A program made the position numbers and the translations under genes. Shown here one piece after another: positions 35,071 to 45,419 of a stretch of DNA of 64,000 nucleotides. Every line of letters begins with the position of its first letter. The stretch's first letter is position 1. The notes beneath the pieces are model-generated. The model made no database searches. It had not been told where the DNA came from and saw nothing but the letters and a program-made list of their open reading frames with translations. Source of the stretch: Bacteroidota bacterium (GTDB taxonomy: Bacteria; Bacteroidota; Bacteroidia; Bacteroidales; Prolixibacteraceae); assembly GCA_023428545.1 (NCBI GenBank), contig JAEYXH010000015.1, positions 28,939 to 92,938 of the forward strand. The letters run 5' to 3'.

Positions 35071-37410
35071 ATGAAAACAGCTCAGCGTATCAGGATTTCA
35101 CTATTGTTGATTGCATTGCTTGCCATAATTCTAAGTGATTCCGGATGTAGTAAGACCAAATGGGCCGAAAGTGAGATGGGAAATATCCGAATTGTCACCA
35201 ATCAAGGTGGCCAGTCCCTGGGATATGCAACAACATCAGAAATTCAACTAATCATTGATCATGGATTCGCTTTTAAGGATTTAAACCGCAACGGTGAATT
35301 GGATCCATATGAAGACTGGCGTCTGCCGGTGGATCTGCGTGCGAGGGACCTTGCAGGAAAGATGAGTATTGAGCAGATAGCAGGTTTAATGCTCTACAGT
35401 GGACACCAGGCAATTCCAGGCATTGGTGGAGGTCGTTTTGGGGGAACATACAACGGCAAGTCACTGGAGGAAAGTGGAACATCTCCATGGAGTATGACTG
35501 ACCAGCAAAAGAAATTTTTGGTTGAGGATAATTTGCGGCATGTATTGATTACCAGGGTGCAAAATCCTGAAGTCGCAGCTCGCTGGAATAATGAAATGCA
35601 GGCATTGGTTGAGGGTATCGGAATGGGTATTCCAGCCAATAACAGTTCTGATCCCCGCCATGGTAGCGATTCAGGTGCCGAATATAATTATGGTGCCGGT
35701 GGCCAGATATCCATGTGGCCCGGATCTCTCGGTCTGGCGGCGACTTTTGATCCTGAGTTGGTTGAAAAGTTTGGAGCCATTGCTTCTCATGAGTACAGGT
35801 CGCTTGGCATAGCAACAGCGCTTTCTCCTCAAATTGACCTGGCAACAGAGCCCCGATGGAATCGATTCAGCGGTACCTTTGGAGAGGATCCCTTGCTGGC
35901 TGCTGACATGGCACGGGCATATGTCGATGGATTCCAGACCTCGCCTGATTCGGTGATGATTTTTGGTGGATGGGGCTATCATAGCGTAAATGCCATGGTG
36001 AAACATTGGCCGGGGGGTGGCCCCGAAGAAGGAGGCCGTGACGGGCATTTCGGATATGGGGCATACGCCGTTTATCCGGGCAACAACTTTGCCATGCATC
36101 TGGTTCCTTTTACCGAGGGAGCTTTTAAACTGAAGGGTCCAACCCGTTCGGCTTCAGCCGTAATGCCTTACTATACCATTTCCTTCAATCAGGATACTGT
36201 CAATGGGGATAATTCTGCCAATGCATATAACCAGTATATTATCCAGGATCTCTTAAGGGAACGATACGGATATGATGGGGTGATATGTACCGACTGGATG
36301 GTAACGGGCGACGTGACCGGAGTAGACATCTTTCAGGGTAAACCATGGGGAGTGGAAAAATTGACCTTGGCTGAAAGACATTATCGGATCTTAATGGCAG
36401 GCTGTGACCAGTTTGGAGGGAACAATGATGCGGGGCCAGTACTGGAAGCATATCGGTTGGGTGTTGAAGAACACGGCGAAGCCTGGATGAGGTCTCGCTT
36501 TGAACAATCTGCGGTTAGATTACTTCGCAATGTTTTTCGGGTGGGGTTGTTTGAAAATCCTTATCTCAATGTGGAGGAAACCAAAAGAGTAGTTGGCAAT
36601 CCCATGTATATGCAGGCTGGTTATGAAGCGCAACTTAAATCAGTGGTGATGTTGAAAAACAAGGAAAATATTTTACCACTGAAAAAGGGATTGAAGGTTT
36701 ATATCCCTCAGAGGTATATTGCTCCAGGGCGCGACTGGTTTGGAACGGTGACCCCCGAACGATGGGAAATGCCGGTTAGTGAAAAGGTTGCAGGATCCTA
36801 TTTTGAATTGACTGAAAATCCCGGCGATGCTGATGTTGCGCTGGTGTTCATCCAAAGTCCAAATGGCATGACAGGGTACGATTCAGTTGACCGTGACAAG
36901 GGAGGTACAGGATATGTTCCCATAAGTCTGCAGTATTCACCATATACCGCTGATGATGCGCGCGACCCAAGTATAGCCGGTGGAAGTCCGTTTGAAGATT
37001 TTGTGAATCGTAGCTACAAAGGGAAAACAGTGGTAGCTTCAAATTTCGCGGATTTGAAAACAATGCAGGAAACAGCTAAAGTCATGAATGGGAGACCGGT
37101 TATTACACTCATCAGTACAAGTAATCCAATGGTCATGGGCGAAGTCGAACCCTTGTCGGACGCTATCCTGATTCATTTTCAGGTACAAGACCAGGCATTG
37201 ATGGATATTTTAACAGGAGTGGCAGAACCTTCAGCACTACTGCCCATGCAGATGCCAGTTAACATGGCTGTTGTGGAAAGTCAGTTTGAAGACGTACCCC
37301 ATGACATGGAAGAATATACAGATTCGGAAGGGAATCATTACAATTTTGCCTTTGGGTTGAATTGGTCGGGCGTAATTGATGATGAAAGGGTATCCCGTTA
37401 TCGCAAATAG
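35071..37410 (+). CDS. GH3 family beta-glycosidase lipoprotein
   Basis: This 779-residue lipoprotein has lipobox Cys26 ('SDSGCSKT'). The N-terminal (beta/alpha)8 domain contains 'VKHWPGGGPEEGGRDGHF' and the nucleophile motif 'VICTDWMVTGDV' (Asp about 408). The C-terminal alpha/beta sandwich has 'LKSVVMLKNKENILPLKKG'. It should act as an exo-beta-glucosidase or related activity on surface or periplasmic oligosaccharides; exact linkage specificity cannot be read. It stands alone, with a bidirectional terminator shared with the carboxylase operon. Confidence 0.92.
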   Translation: MKTAQRIRISLLLIALLAIILSDSGCSKTKWAESEMGNIRIVTNQGGQSLGYATTSEIQLIIDHGFAFKDLNRNGELDPYEDWRLPVDLRARDLAGKMSIEQIAGLMLYSGHQAIPGIGGGRFGGTYNGKSLEESGTSPWSMTDQQKKFLVEDNLRHVLITRVQNPEVAARWNNEMQALVEGIGMGIPANNSSDPRHGSDSGAEYNYGAGGQISMWPGSLGLAATFDPELVEKFGAIASHEYRSLGIATALSPQIDLATEPRWNRFSGTFGEDPLLAADMARAYVDGFQTSPDSVMIFGGWGYHSVNAMVKHWPGGGPEEGGRDGHFGYGAYAVYPGNNFAMHLVPFTEGAFKLKGPTRSASAVMPYYTISFNQDTVNGDNSANAYNQYIIQDLLRERYGYDGVICTDWMVTGDVTGVDIFQGKPWGVEKLTLAERHYRILMAGCDQFGGNNDAGPVLEAYRLGVEEHGEAWMRSRFEQSAVRLLRNVFRVGLFENPYLNVEETKRVVGNPMYMQAGYEAQLKSVVMLKNKENILPLKKGLKVYIPQRYIAPGRDWFGTVTPERWEMPVSEKVAGSYFELTENPGDADVALVFIQSPNGMTGYDSVDRDKGGTGYVPISLQYSPYTADDARDPSIAGGSPFEDFVNRSYKGKTVVASNFADLKTMQETAKVMNGRPVITLISTSNPMVMGEVEPLSDAILIHFQVQDQALMDILTGVAEPSALLPMQMPVNMAVVESQFEDVPHDMEEYTDSEGNHYNFAFGLNWSGVIDDERVSRYRK

Positions 37411-37434
37411 CCTTTGTTTGTGTGCAGATATATT

Positions 37435-37466
37435 AAAAAAGCCTTCCAGTTAGGAAGGCTTTTTTA
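37435..37466. terminator. bidirectional terminator between GH3 and carboxylase operon
   Basis: A perfect stem, AAAAAAGCCTTCC (37435-37447) with GGAAGGCTTTTTT, 5-base loop. It sits between convergent genes and has A/T runs on both sides. The same AAGCCTTCC core recurs at 54161. Confidence 0.9.
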
Positions 37467-37476
37467 ATGCAGACTA

Positions 37477-39012
37477 TTACAAAGGAATATTCCCGTGTTT
37501 TTTTACCGGGTTGCTTTTTCGTTTGTTGCGGGTCATTTCCAATGCAGCGATGATCTTTTTGCGGGTTTCCTTTGGGTTAATAATTTCATCAATATAACCA
37601 AGGGCTGCTGCCTTATAGGGATTGGCAAACGTGTCACGATATTCCTCAACCGCTTTGGCCTTTTCTGAATCAGAATCAATGTCACGACGCAGAATATTAA
37701 TGGCACCCTCGGGCCCCATTACAGCAATTTCGGCAGTGGGGTACGCCAGATTAACGTCTCCCCCAATGTGTTTGCTTGACATCACATCGTAAGCTCCTCC
37801 GTATGCCTTCCTGGTAATCAGGGTTACTTTTGGTACAGTGGCCTCCGCAAATGCATACAGCAACTTGGCTCCGTGCTTTATGATTCCACCGAATTCCTGG
37901 GCAGTGCCTGGAAGGAATCCCGGAACATCGACGAAAGTTACCAGGGGAAGGTTGAATGAATCACAAAAACGCACAAACCTGGCCGCCTTTACGGAAGAAT
38001 TAATATCAAGGACTCCTGCAAGATGTTGAGGCTGATTGGCCACAATGCCAACTGGTTGTCCTCCAAACCTGGCAAATCCGACTATTATATTCTGGGCATA
38101 GTTTGGCTGCACTTCCAGAAAGTGTTTGTTGTCAATTACTTTCTGGATAATATCATGCATGTCGTATGGTTTGTTTGGATCAGCCGGAACAATGTCCTGG
38201 AGTGCTGTTTCCTCACGATCCGATGGATCGATGGTGGTTTTAACAGGCGCATCTTCCATGTTATTGGATGGAAGGAAGCTGACAAGCTCCCTGACCATCT
38301 GAAGCGTCTGGTCTTCATCTTTGCCTACGAAATGGGCAACGCCGCTCTTTGAGCTGTGGGTTATTGCTCCTCCAAGATCTTCTTTTGATACATCTTCATG
38401 GGTAACGGTTTTAATGACCTCAGGTCCTGTAACGAACATGTGGCTTTTTTCCTTCACCATGAAAATAAAATCTGTCAGGGCAGGGGAGTAGACTGCACCA
38501 CCGGCACAAGGACCCAAAATCACAGAAATCTGAGGAACCACGCCAGACGACATGACATTGTTATAAAAAATGTCGGCATATCCGGCAAGGCTTTCAACGC
38601 CTTCCTGTATACGTGCACCGCCCGAATCGTTGAGGCCGATGACCGGTGCACCCATTTTAAGGGCCATGTCTTGTATCTTGACAATCTTGTCAGCATTTGC
38701 CCGGCTCAACGTACCACCAAAAACAGTAAAATCCTGGGCAAAAACATATACAAGTCTGCCATTTATTTTACCGTATCCGGCTACCACACCGTCACCCAGA
38801 ATTTTCTTCTTTTCCATTCCGAAATCGTAATTACGGTGGGTAACAAGTTTGTCGATTTCATTGAAAGTGCCGGGATCCAAAAGGCTCAAGATGCGTTCAC
38901 GTGCAGTTCTTTTACCTTGGGAATGCTGCTTCTCTATTCTTTCCTGTCCGCCTCCAAGTTCAGCCGAACGGTTCATTTCGTCCAGCAGGGTAAGTTTTTG
39001 TTTTAAATCCAT
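37477..39012 (-). CDS. acyl-CoA carboxylase, carboxyltransferase (beta) subunit
   Basis: This 511-residue carboxyltransferase has both crotonase-like halves. N-terminal '[18 protein letters not shown]', '[19 protein letters not shown]' and '[16 protein letters not shown]' and C-terminal '[52 protein letters not shown]' match propionyl-/methylmalonyl-CoA carboxyltransferases. It forms a complex with the BCCP and biotin carboxylase encoded directly upstream, 12 bp and then 9 bp apart. In this phylum the complex usually interconverts propionyl-CoA and methylmalonyl-CoA. No sodium-pump subunit (decarboxylase beta) is present, so a soluble carboxylase is favoured. Confidence 0.93.
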   Translation of the reverse strand: MDLKQKLTLLDEMNRSAELGGGQERIEKQHSQGKRTARERILSLLDPGTFNEIDKLVTHRNYDFGMEKKKILGDGVVAGYGKINGRLVYVFAQDFTVFGGTLSRANADKIVKIQDMALKMGAPVIGLNDSGGARIQEGVESLAGYADIFYNNVMSSGVVPQISVILGPCAGGAVYSPALTDFIFMVKEKSHMFVTGPEVIKTVTHEDVSKEDLGGAITHSSKSGVAHFVGKDEDQTLQMVRELVSFLPSNNMEDAPVKTTIDPSDREETALQDIVPADPNKPYDMHDIIQKVIDNKHFLEVQPNYAQNIIVGFARFGGQPVGIVANQPQHLAGVLDINSSVKAARFVRFCDSFNLPLVTFVDVPGFLPGTAQEFGGIIKHGAKLLYAFAEATVPKVTLITRKAYGGAYDVMSSKHIGGDVNLAYPTAEIAVMGPEGAINILRRDIDSDSEKAKAVEEYRDTFANPYKAAALGYIDEIINPKETRKKIIAALEMTRNKRKSNPVKKHGNIPL

Positions 39013-39024
39013 TCCGAAATGATT

Positions 39025-39534
39025 TTATTCTATTTCAATTAATATCTGGTTACCTTCCACGGTTTCTCCTTCAGCAACATATATTTTGCTGATGATTCCG
39101 TCGACCGGGGCTTTGTATTCACTTTCCATTTTCATGGCTGCAAGGATTATTACGGTTTGACCCTTTGTAACCTCTTCTCCTTCAGAAACCAAAACCCGAA
39201 CAACTTTGCCTGGCATGGGCGCAGTTATGTGTTTTTCGTCTGAGTCAAGTTGGCCTCCAACTCTGTCGAGCAGATATCTTGTTTCTGCATCAATTACCTC
39301 AACTTCAAATGTTTTATAGAGGGTATATCCAAGGTATTTTTTTGGATGGTCGAGCGGAACCAACTCAATATCATGGCTTCGGTTGTTTTCAATGATTGAA
39401 AATGTTCCGTCATCGGTGTGCATCAGGTCGATATCATAGATGGTATCGTCAACCTTGATCTTTAGCAGATTGTTGTTTTGCTGTATTAGCTCCACCCTTG
39501 CGAAACGATCATTAAGTTTTATTTCAACTGACAT
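39025..39534 (-). CDS. biotin carboxyl carrier protein of acyl-CoA carboxylase
   Basis: This 169-residue protein has an N-terminal beta region (1-100) of the PCC/PYC-linker type. The C-terminal biotinyl domain contains 'APMPGKVVRVLVSEGEEV' and the biotin-attachment motif 'AAMKMESEYKAP' (Lys135). It carries carboxybiotin between the biotin carboxylase (39544-41049) and the carboxyltransferase (37477-39012) in the same operon. Confidence 0.93.
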   Translation of the reverse strand: MSVEIKLNDRFARVELIQQNNNLLKIKVDDTIYDIDLMHTDDGTFSIIENNRSHDIELVPLDHPKKYLGYTLYKTFEVEVIDAETRYLLDRVGGQLDSDEKHITAPMPGKVVRVLVSEGEEVTKGQTVIILAAMKMESEYKAPVDGIISKIYVAEGETVEGNQILIEIE

Positions 39535-39543
39535 AAAATGTGT

Positions 39544-41049
39544 TTAAAAGTGAAGAATCTGTGGTGCTTTTTTCCAACGGCTCTGTGCCGGTTGAAATTC
39601 TTTGGTATTGTAGGCCCGGCTGATCCGTTCAAGGTAGTCGATATAAGCTGATATAATCACCATATCTTCAATTTCCTTCCCGGTTTCAACCTCGCCAGTG
39701 AGGTTTTCCTTGTTCTTTTCAATAAAATGGGTATCATATTTCCCCTCGGCGAAGTCCTTGGTTACCATTATTTTTTCAAGAAACTTAATGGAAGTCTTCA
39801 CGCCGGTAATCTTATATTCATACAATGCCCTTCGCATACGCTGTATAGCGATTTCACGTGTCTTGCCCCAAACTATCAGTTTTGAAATCATGGAGTCGTA
39901 ATAGATTGGGATATCATATCCTTCATAAACGTATCCGTCAATTCGGATTCCAAGCCCCGAAGGTTCTTTAATCTTGTGCACCTTTCCTGGGGCAGGCATG
40001 AAATTGTTATCGGGATCTTCGGCATTGATCCTGCACTCTATGGCATGACCGCTTTGCTTCAAGTCCTCCTGTTTGAAAGCAAGAGGCAGCCCCATGGCTA
40101 TTTTTATTTGTTGTTTGACCAGGTCAACCCCAGTGATTCGTTCAGTAATTGGATGCTCAACCTGCAATCGGGTGTTCATTTCCAAAAAGAAGTAATTGAG
40201 GTCATTGTCAACCAGGAATTCAATGGTGCCTGCCCCAAGATAATCAACAGCCTTGGCTGCGGCTACTGCAGTCTCACCCATCACCTTGCGCAGTTCCGGA
40301 GTCATGAGTGGAGAAGGGGTCTCCTCAATCATTTTCTGGTGACGACGCTGTACCGAACATTCCCTTTCAAATAAATGGACCGCATTTCCATGTGAATCCA
40401 TCAGTATCTGAAACTCTATATGGTGGGGTGAAGTGATATATTTCTCGATATAAACTGAATCGTCTCCAAAAGCAGTTTTGGCTTCTGAACGAGCTGCCCT
40501 AAGCGATGCTTCAATTTGATCTTCCCTTTGCACAAGTCGCATTCCCCGACCACCACCACCGGCAGATGCTTTTATCATCACGGGTAATCCAATTTCTTTT
40601 ATGAGTTGGATGGCCTCATTTTCGTCAGATATGGCTCCTTCAGTGCCTGGAACTACCGGTATACCTGCCATTTTCATTGCCTCACGGGCTCTGATTTTGT
40701 CTCCCATGGTTAACATTACTTCCGGGGAGGGACCGATAAATATGATTCCTTCTTCTTTGCACCTAGTGGCAAAAGCTGGGTTTTCACTTAAAAATCCATA
40801 GCCCGGATGGATTGCATCGGCGCCACTTGCCTTGGCTGCTTCGATGATCTTTTCAATATTCAGGTAACTCTCCGACGAGGGTGCCTCTCCAATATAATAC
40901 GCCTCGTGGGCATAACGTACATGCAGTGAAGTCCGGTCAGCCGCGGAATAAACCGCCACTGTCCTGATTTCCATTTCCCTGCAGGTGCGCATAACCCTGA
41001 TGGCAATCTCGCCTCTGTTGGCGACCAGAATCTTTTTGATCTGTTTCAT
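39544..41049 (-). CDS. biotin carboxylase subunit of acyl-CoA carboxylase
   Basis: This 501-residue ATP-grasp biotin carboxylase has 'KILVANRGEIAIRVMRTCREM', 'GFLSENPAFATRCKEEGI', 'MIKASAGGGGRGMRLV' and 'FLEMNTRLQVEHPITE', with an extra C-terminal tail of about 50 residues ('YNTKEFQPAQSRWKKAPQIL') after the standard domain. It is the first gene of the three-gene carboxylase operon. Whether the complex also serves acetyl-CoA cannot be decided. The 301-bp upstream gap contains no consensus -7 for this strand. Confidence 0.94.
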   Translation of the reverse strand: MKQIKKILVANRGEIAIRVMRTCREMEIRTVAVYSAADRTSLHVRYAHEAYYIGEAPSSESYLNIEKIIEAAKASGADAIHPGYGFLSENPAFATRCKEEGIIFIGPSPEVMLTMGDKIRAREAMKMAGIPVVPGTEGAISDENEAIQLIKEIGLPVMIKASAGGGGRGMRLVQREDQIEASLRAARSEAKTAFGDDSVYIEKYITSPHHIEFQILMDSHGNAVHLFERECSVQRRHQKMIEETPSPLMTPELRKVMGETAVAAAKAVDYLGAGTIEFLVDNDLNYFFLEMNTRLQVEHPITERITGVDLVKQQIKIAMGLPLAFKQEDLKQSGHAIECRINAEDPDNNFMPAPGKVHKIKEPSGLGIRIDGYVYEGYDIPIYYDSMISKLIVWGKTREIAIQRMRRALYEYKITGVKTSIKFLEKIMVTKDFAEGKYDTHFIEKNKENLTGEVETGKEIEDMVIISAYIDYLERISRAYNTKEFQPAQSRWKKAPQILHF

Positions 41050-41299
41050 GCAATCATTTTATTTAACTTATTAACTTCATGTGAGATGCGATTTTGCACT
41101 GAGAATTTTCACAATAAAAATCCGTTGGTACAAATGCATTCCAGTCGATGATTTTTAGTTTTAAATGTTATTCAAACCTGTGAAAGTATAAAAAAGTTTA
41201 AAAGATGTGTGGATTCAAAATTCTTTAAATATGATCATTGCTGATTATCAGTGTAATAAGATATATTGTAGTGCATTTTTTTGATTTTTTTCGACTATG
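41050..41299. other. AT-rich divergent intergenic region
   Basis: This is the 250-bp portion between the carboxylase operon (leftward) and the DUF5916 promoter (rightward). It is strongly AT-rich. No gene, RNA or clear minus-strand promoter element is seen. Confidence 0.5.
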
Positions 41300-41331
41300 T
41301 TGGTTCAAGATTTTAATATTTTATACATTTG
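41300..41331 (+). promoter_or_regulatory. promoter of the DUF5916 gene
   Basis: TTG (41300-41302), 21 bp, TACATTTG (41324-41331): a full match to the Bacteroidota -33/-7 pattern. The predicted transcript start near 41338 leaves a leader of about 13 nt before the ATG at 41351. Confidence 0.65.
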
Positions 41332-41350
41332 AAAACATAATGTCTCAAGC

Positions 41351-43969
41351 ATGAACCTAAACCGCTTATTCTGTATAGTTTTCTTTGTAATCAGCTTTGG
41401 ACCTGCCTTTTCCCAGGACTTTTCATATAACCTTTCATCTGACTCCCTTGTTAATTTCCATGCAGGAAACAAGCGGGTTTATAATACAGTACGCACTGAA
41501 AACAGGCCCCGCATAGATGGTCATCTTGATGATGACTGCTGGATTCAGTTAGGATCATGGCAGGGAGATTTTGTTCAACAACAGCCCGAGCAGGGCAGGC
41601 CACCATCCCAAAAGACGGAAGTAAAGATTCTATTTGATGATGATAATCTATATGTAGGGTTAAAATGTTTTGATGACGAGCCTGAAAAAATCAGTGCTGT
41701 CATGGGGCGCAGGGATGATTTTACAAGTGGGGATATTGCCGGTATAGCTTTGGATACCTATTTTGATAAAAGTACGGCCTTTGAATTCAATGTTTCGGCT
41801 GCCGGACAAAAGATTGATCTGGTGCATTTGGGAGCATACCTGTGGGATACCAATTGGGACGCAGTATGGGAAGCACGTACACAGGTTCTCGATTCAATGT
41901 GGACAGTGGAAATCAGGATTCCATTCAGCCAGCTCCGTTTCAGCGAGAATAAGGAACAAGTATGGGGAATGCATATCTGGCGCTGGATTGACCGACTTGG
42001 TGAAGAAAACCAGTGGAAGCTCATTCCAATTGATGCCCCTGCAATGGTATATATATTTGGTGAATTGCGTGGTATCGAAGGCATTAATCAAAAACGACAT
42101 GTCGAAATCATGCCTTATTTGGCAGCACGACAAGTGACCGGTGGCCTGAAAAGTGAAAGGTTTGGCTATGGCCTGGATGGGAAGATTGGCCTTTCGTCAA
42201 ATTATACACTTGACCTGACCGTGCTTCCTGATTTTGGCCAGGTGGAAGCGGATCCATCCATATTGAACCTTTCTTCCTATGAAGTTTTCTATGATGAGAA
42301 GAGGCCTTTTTTTCTTGAAGGCAATAATATCCTTGACTATTCAGCGGGTAGCGATTTGCTATTTTATTCGAGAAGAATAGGACACAGTCCATCATGGATG
42401 CCTTTTGGAGATGATGATGAAACAGTAGCCATGCCTTCTGGAACAAGAATTTTGAATGCAATAAAGCTGACAGGAAAAGGGAAAAAAGGTACTTCAGTTG
42501 GGATTGTAAACAGTGTGACGGGAAAAGAATATGCAGAAATTGCTGGAGTGAATGGCACCCGGTTGGAGTCTGCTGAACCGCTTAGCAATTATTTTGTGGG
42601 CCGCTTAAAACAAGATTTTAATGGTGGCAATACCATTTTGGGAGGAATGGTTACGTCAACAATACGATCAATCAAAGAAGAACATCTCAAATTTCTTCCT
42701 GAGAGGGCATCGGTTGGTGGAATCGATTTCCTGCATACCTGGGAAAACCGTAAATATTTCATTGACTTAAAATCATTTTATTCTCATATTTCCGGAAGTG
42801 AGGAAGCCATTTCTTCCCTGCAACGTAATAGCCGACATCTTTTTCAGAGAGTTAATGCTGACCATTTGGAATTGGATGATACGCGAAATACAATGGAAGG
42901 ATGGGGCGGTCAGCTGACTGGTGGTAAGCAAAGCGGTAAATTCAGGGCTACCGGAACCCTGAGTTGGCGATCCCCGGGACTGGAATTGAATGATCTTGGG
43001 TATCTCCGTGAAGCCGACCAGGTCAACCAACGGGTGAACCTGCGGTATCAGGTTAATAAACCCAACGGTATTTTACAGAGTTATTATTTTACGATGGACC
43101 AGCGAAATGACTGGACATTCGGCGGAGAAAACATCAACAATCACCTAAATCTGCATGGATATGCCAAGTTTAGTAATCTTTGGAGTCTGCATGCTGATTT
43201 TGTAAGGAATTTTTATCGGGTTGACACAAGGCAACTAAGGGGTGGTCCATCTTTGCGAATCGATCCTTTTACTTCAGGCGAACTTTTTCTTCAGACGAAC
43301 AGTTCTAAGAAACTATTTGTTGGTTTGGGAGCCCGTAACAAATGGGTCGACCATCGTCTGGGCGAGTCAGTTGATTATACCTTGCATTTGCAGTGGAAAC
43401 TGAGCAACCGTTTTACTGTCACATCACAAACCCGATATGAGGAGCTTGTCGATTTTAATCAGTATGTTGCGCAGCGCAGGCTAAATAATCAAACCCGGTA
43501 TGTAGTGGGTGAGCTTGATCGAAAAACGCTTTATACAACACTGAGAGCAGAGTTTTTTGCCACACCTGAATTGTCGTTCCAGTTTTATGGAAGCCCGTAT
43601 GCATCAGTAGGTCATTTTCTGAAACTGAAGAAAGTACAGGAAAGCCTTTCTGGTGATGCTTCAGCGCGATACAGTAACCTCGTCGAAGTCGACAGGCAAG
43701 GGTCTGCCATATATCTCGATGAGGACAGTGATGGGAATTTTGATTTTCTGGTTGGAAATCCCGATTTTAACTATCAGGAGTTGCGTTCCAATTTCGTCAT
43801 ACGATGGGAATATCGTCCCGGTTCCACTGTATACCTGGTCTGGACCCACAATCGTTTCCGTGATAGCAACACCTACGACCCTTCTGCCTGGAATAGCCTG
43901 AAGGGGATCTCCGGGATTTCATCCGATAATGCACTGATGGTCAAGCTAAGCTACTGGTTTTCACTTTAA
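41351..43969 (+). CDS. DUF5916 protein with CBM9-like (DOMON) N-terminal domain
   Basis: This 872-residue protein has a signal peptide (cleavage near AFSQD, about 22). At 45-200 lies a carbohydrate-binding family 9-like beta domain ('RPRIDGHLDDDCWIQLGSW', 'DDNLYVGLKCFDDEPEKI', 'EIRIPFSQLRF'). The rest is a long beta-rich C-terminal part typical of DUF5916, with 'FGQVEADPSILNLSSYEVFYDEKRPFFLEGNNIL' and a barrel-like pattern ending 'LMVKLSYWFSL'. It is probably an outer-membrane protein. The family is common in Bacteroidota and has no established function known to me. It is a single gene with a strong promoter. Confidence 0.85.
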   Translation: MNLNRLFCIVFFVISFGPAFSQDFSYNLSSDSLVNFHAGNKRVYNTVRTENRPRIDGHLDDDCWIQLGSWQGDFVQQQPEQGRPPSQKTEVKILFDDDNLYVGLKCFDDEPEKISAVMGRRDDFTSGDIAGIALDTYFDKSTAFEFNVSAAGQKIDLVHLGAYLWDTNWDAVWEARTQVLDSMWTVEIRIPFSQLRFSENKEQVWGMHIWRWIDRLGEENQWKLIPIDAPAMVYIFGELRGIEGINQKRHVEIMPYLAARQVTGGLKSERFGYGLDGKIGLSSNYTLDLTVLPDFGQVEADPSILNLSSYEVFYDEKRPFFLEGNNILDYSAGSDLLFYSRRIGHSPSWMPFGDDDETVAMPSGTRILNAIKLTGKGKKGTSVGIVNSVTGKEYAEIAGVNGTRLESAEPLSNYFVGRLKQDFNGGNTILGGMVTSTIRSIKEEHLKFLPERASVGGIDFLHTWENRKYFIDLKSFYSHISGSEEAISSLQRNSRHLFQRVNADHLELDDTRNTMEGWGGQLTGGKQSGKFRATGTLSWRSPGLELNDLGYLREADQVNQRVNLRYQVNKPNGILQSYYFTMDQRNDWTFGGENINNHLNLHGYAKFSNLWSLHADFVRNFYRVDTRQLRGGPSLRIDPFTSGELFLQTNSSKKLFVGLGARNKWVDHRLGESVDYTLHLQWKLSNRFTVTSQTRYEELVDFNQYVAQRRLNNQTRYVVGELDRKTLYTTLRAEFFATPELSFQFYGSPYASVGHFLKLKKVQESLSGDASARYSNLVEVDRQGSAIYLDEDSDGNFDFLVGNPDFNYQELRSNFVIRWEYRPGSTVYLVWTHNRFRDSNTYDPSAWNSLKGISGISSDNALMVKLSYWFSL

Positions 43970-44027
43970 AGGTCAGTCTGTTTGTTAAGACTGCCAGGGT
44001 AGAATTATATTTTAACCGATGGGTTAT

Positions 44028-44035
44028 TATCTTTG
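44028..44035 (+). promoter_or_regulatory. -7 element directly before the MATE gene
   Basis: TATCTTTG ends 6 bp before the ATG at 44042. Transcription usually starts 6-7 nt after this element, which would put it at or next to the start codon, a leaderless mRNA. No -33 TTG lies at standard spacing. Confidence 0.45.
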
Positions 44036-44041
44036 TGCCCC

Positions 44042-45391
44042 ATGAAATTTTCCGAGTATTTTCCATATTACCGCAGAAATCTGACTTTAGCTTTTCCGGT
44101 CATCCTGTCACAGCTGGGCCAGGTATCGGTTTCACTTGTTGACAATGCAATGGTTGGCAGGGTAGGGACCGTTGAGTTGGCAGCTTCCTCTTTTGCCAAT
44201 AGTGTCTTTATGATTGGGATGATTTTTGGAATGGGGATAACTTTCGGCATCACGCCGCTGGCAGGGCAAACGTATGGTAAGGGTGAAATCAGGCAGACAA
44301 CACAATGGCTTAAAAACGGGATTTTTACTTATCTCATTGCCGGATTTTTTTTGACCCTCATCATGTTGGGAGTATATTTTCTACTGCCTTATTTTGGCCA
44401 GTCTCCGGAAGTCACCCGGGAAGCCCAGCCTTATTATCTTTGGTTATGTGCCTCAATGATACCATTTGTTGGATTCTTTACCTTTAAGCAATTCTTTGAG
44501 GGAATTGGGAATACCAGGATGGCAATGATTATTACATTGACATCCAATGCGGTGAATGTCTTTTTTAATTATTTGTTTATATATGGCAAATGGGGATTCC
44601 CTGAGATGGGCCTTGAGGGTGCAGGCGTCGGGACTTTCATATCCAGGATGATCATGCCTGCATTGTTTCTTCTTATGGTCATGCGTAACAGTCGTTATCG
44701 GAAGTATCTGATTCTGGCCCATGTGCAGAGAATCAGAAGGCATGATATTGCAAGGCTGTTGAAGATTGGCCTTCCCATAGCTTTTCAGTTGATTGTAGAG
44801 ATGTTGTCGTTCAGCATTGGCGCAGTGATGATGGGCTGGCTGGGCGTGGTTGAACTTGCTGCCCATCAGGTAGCCATTGGTCTTGCCTCATTCACCTATA
44901 TGATATCCCTGGGCATATCGACGGCAAGTACCATAAGGGTAAGCCATATGATGGGGGCCCGGGATTTTACGGGAATGCGGAACGCGGCAAATGCTGCAGC
45001 ACATCTTGTTCTGTCGTTTATGACTTTAAATGCTTTGATGTTTATTGTTCTGCGATTCCTGTTGCCAAGAATTTTCACAGCGGATCCAGCTGTTATCGAT
45101 CTTGCAGCCAATTTGCTGATTATTGCAGCAATATTTCAGTTATTCGACGGACTACAGGTTGTGATGCTTGGCATACTCAGGGGACTGGCTGATGTCAGGG
45201 TTCCCATGTTTCTCGCATTCATTGCCTATTTATGTATTGGGATTCCTACCAGTTGGGTGTTTGCTTTCCCCCTCAATTTTGGCCCATCCGGAATATGGAT
45301 TGGTTATTTGGTGGGGCTTGGCGTTGCAGGAATTCTCTTCAACTTAAGATTTCGCAAAAATCTTAAGTCACTTTCCTTTAAGTCGACTTAG
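44042..45391 (+). CDS. MATE family multidrug/metabolite exporter (NorM type)
   Basis: This 449-residue, 12-helix protein is counted from the ATG at 44042. The two MatE halves begin 'RRNLTLAFPVILSQLGQVSVSLVDNAMVGRVGTVELAASSFANSVF' and 'ARLLKIGLPIAFQLIVEMLSFSIGAVMMGWLGVVELAAHQVAIGLAS', the typical internal repeat. It is an Na+- or H+-driven exporter of cationic compounds in the cytoplasmic membrane. The open frame extends to a TTG at 44033, but the ATG is preferred. It is convergent with the ProC-like gene, 28 bp apart, with no terminator visible between them. Confidence 0.93.
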   Translation: MKFSEYFPYYRRNLTLAFPVILSQLGQVSVSLVDNAMVGRVGTVELAASSFANSVFMIGMIFGMGITFGITPLAGQTYGKGEIRQTTQWLKNGIFTYLIAGFFLTLIMLGVYFLLPYFGQSPEVTREAQPYYLWLCASMIPFVGFFTFKQFFEGIGNTRMAMIITLTSNAVNVFFNYLFIYGKWGFPEMGLEGAGVGTFISRMIMPALFLLMVMRNSRYRKYLILAHVQRIRRHDIARLLKIGLPIAFQLIVEMLSFSIGAVMMGWLGVVELAAHQVAIGLASFTYMISLGISTASTIRVSHMMGARDFTGMRNAANAAAHLVLSFMTLNALMFIVLRFLLPRIFTADPAVIDLAANLLIIAAIFQLFDGLQVVMLGILRGLADVRVPMFLAFIAYLCIGIPTSWVFAFPLNFGPSGIWIGYLVGLGVAGILFNLRFRKNLKSLSFKST

Positions 45392-45419
45392 GTACTCATT
45401 GTTAGAGTCCAGAAATCAT

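Noticed and set aside
38398..39006. 202-codon plus-strand open frame
   Set aside because: Fully inside and antisense to the carboxyltransferase gene, with no domain or signal; a shadow frame.
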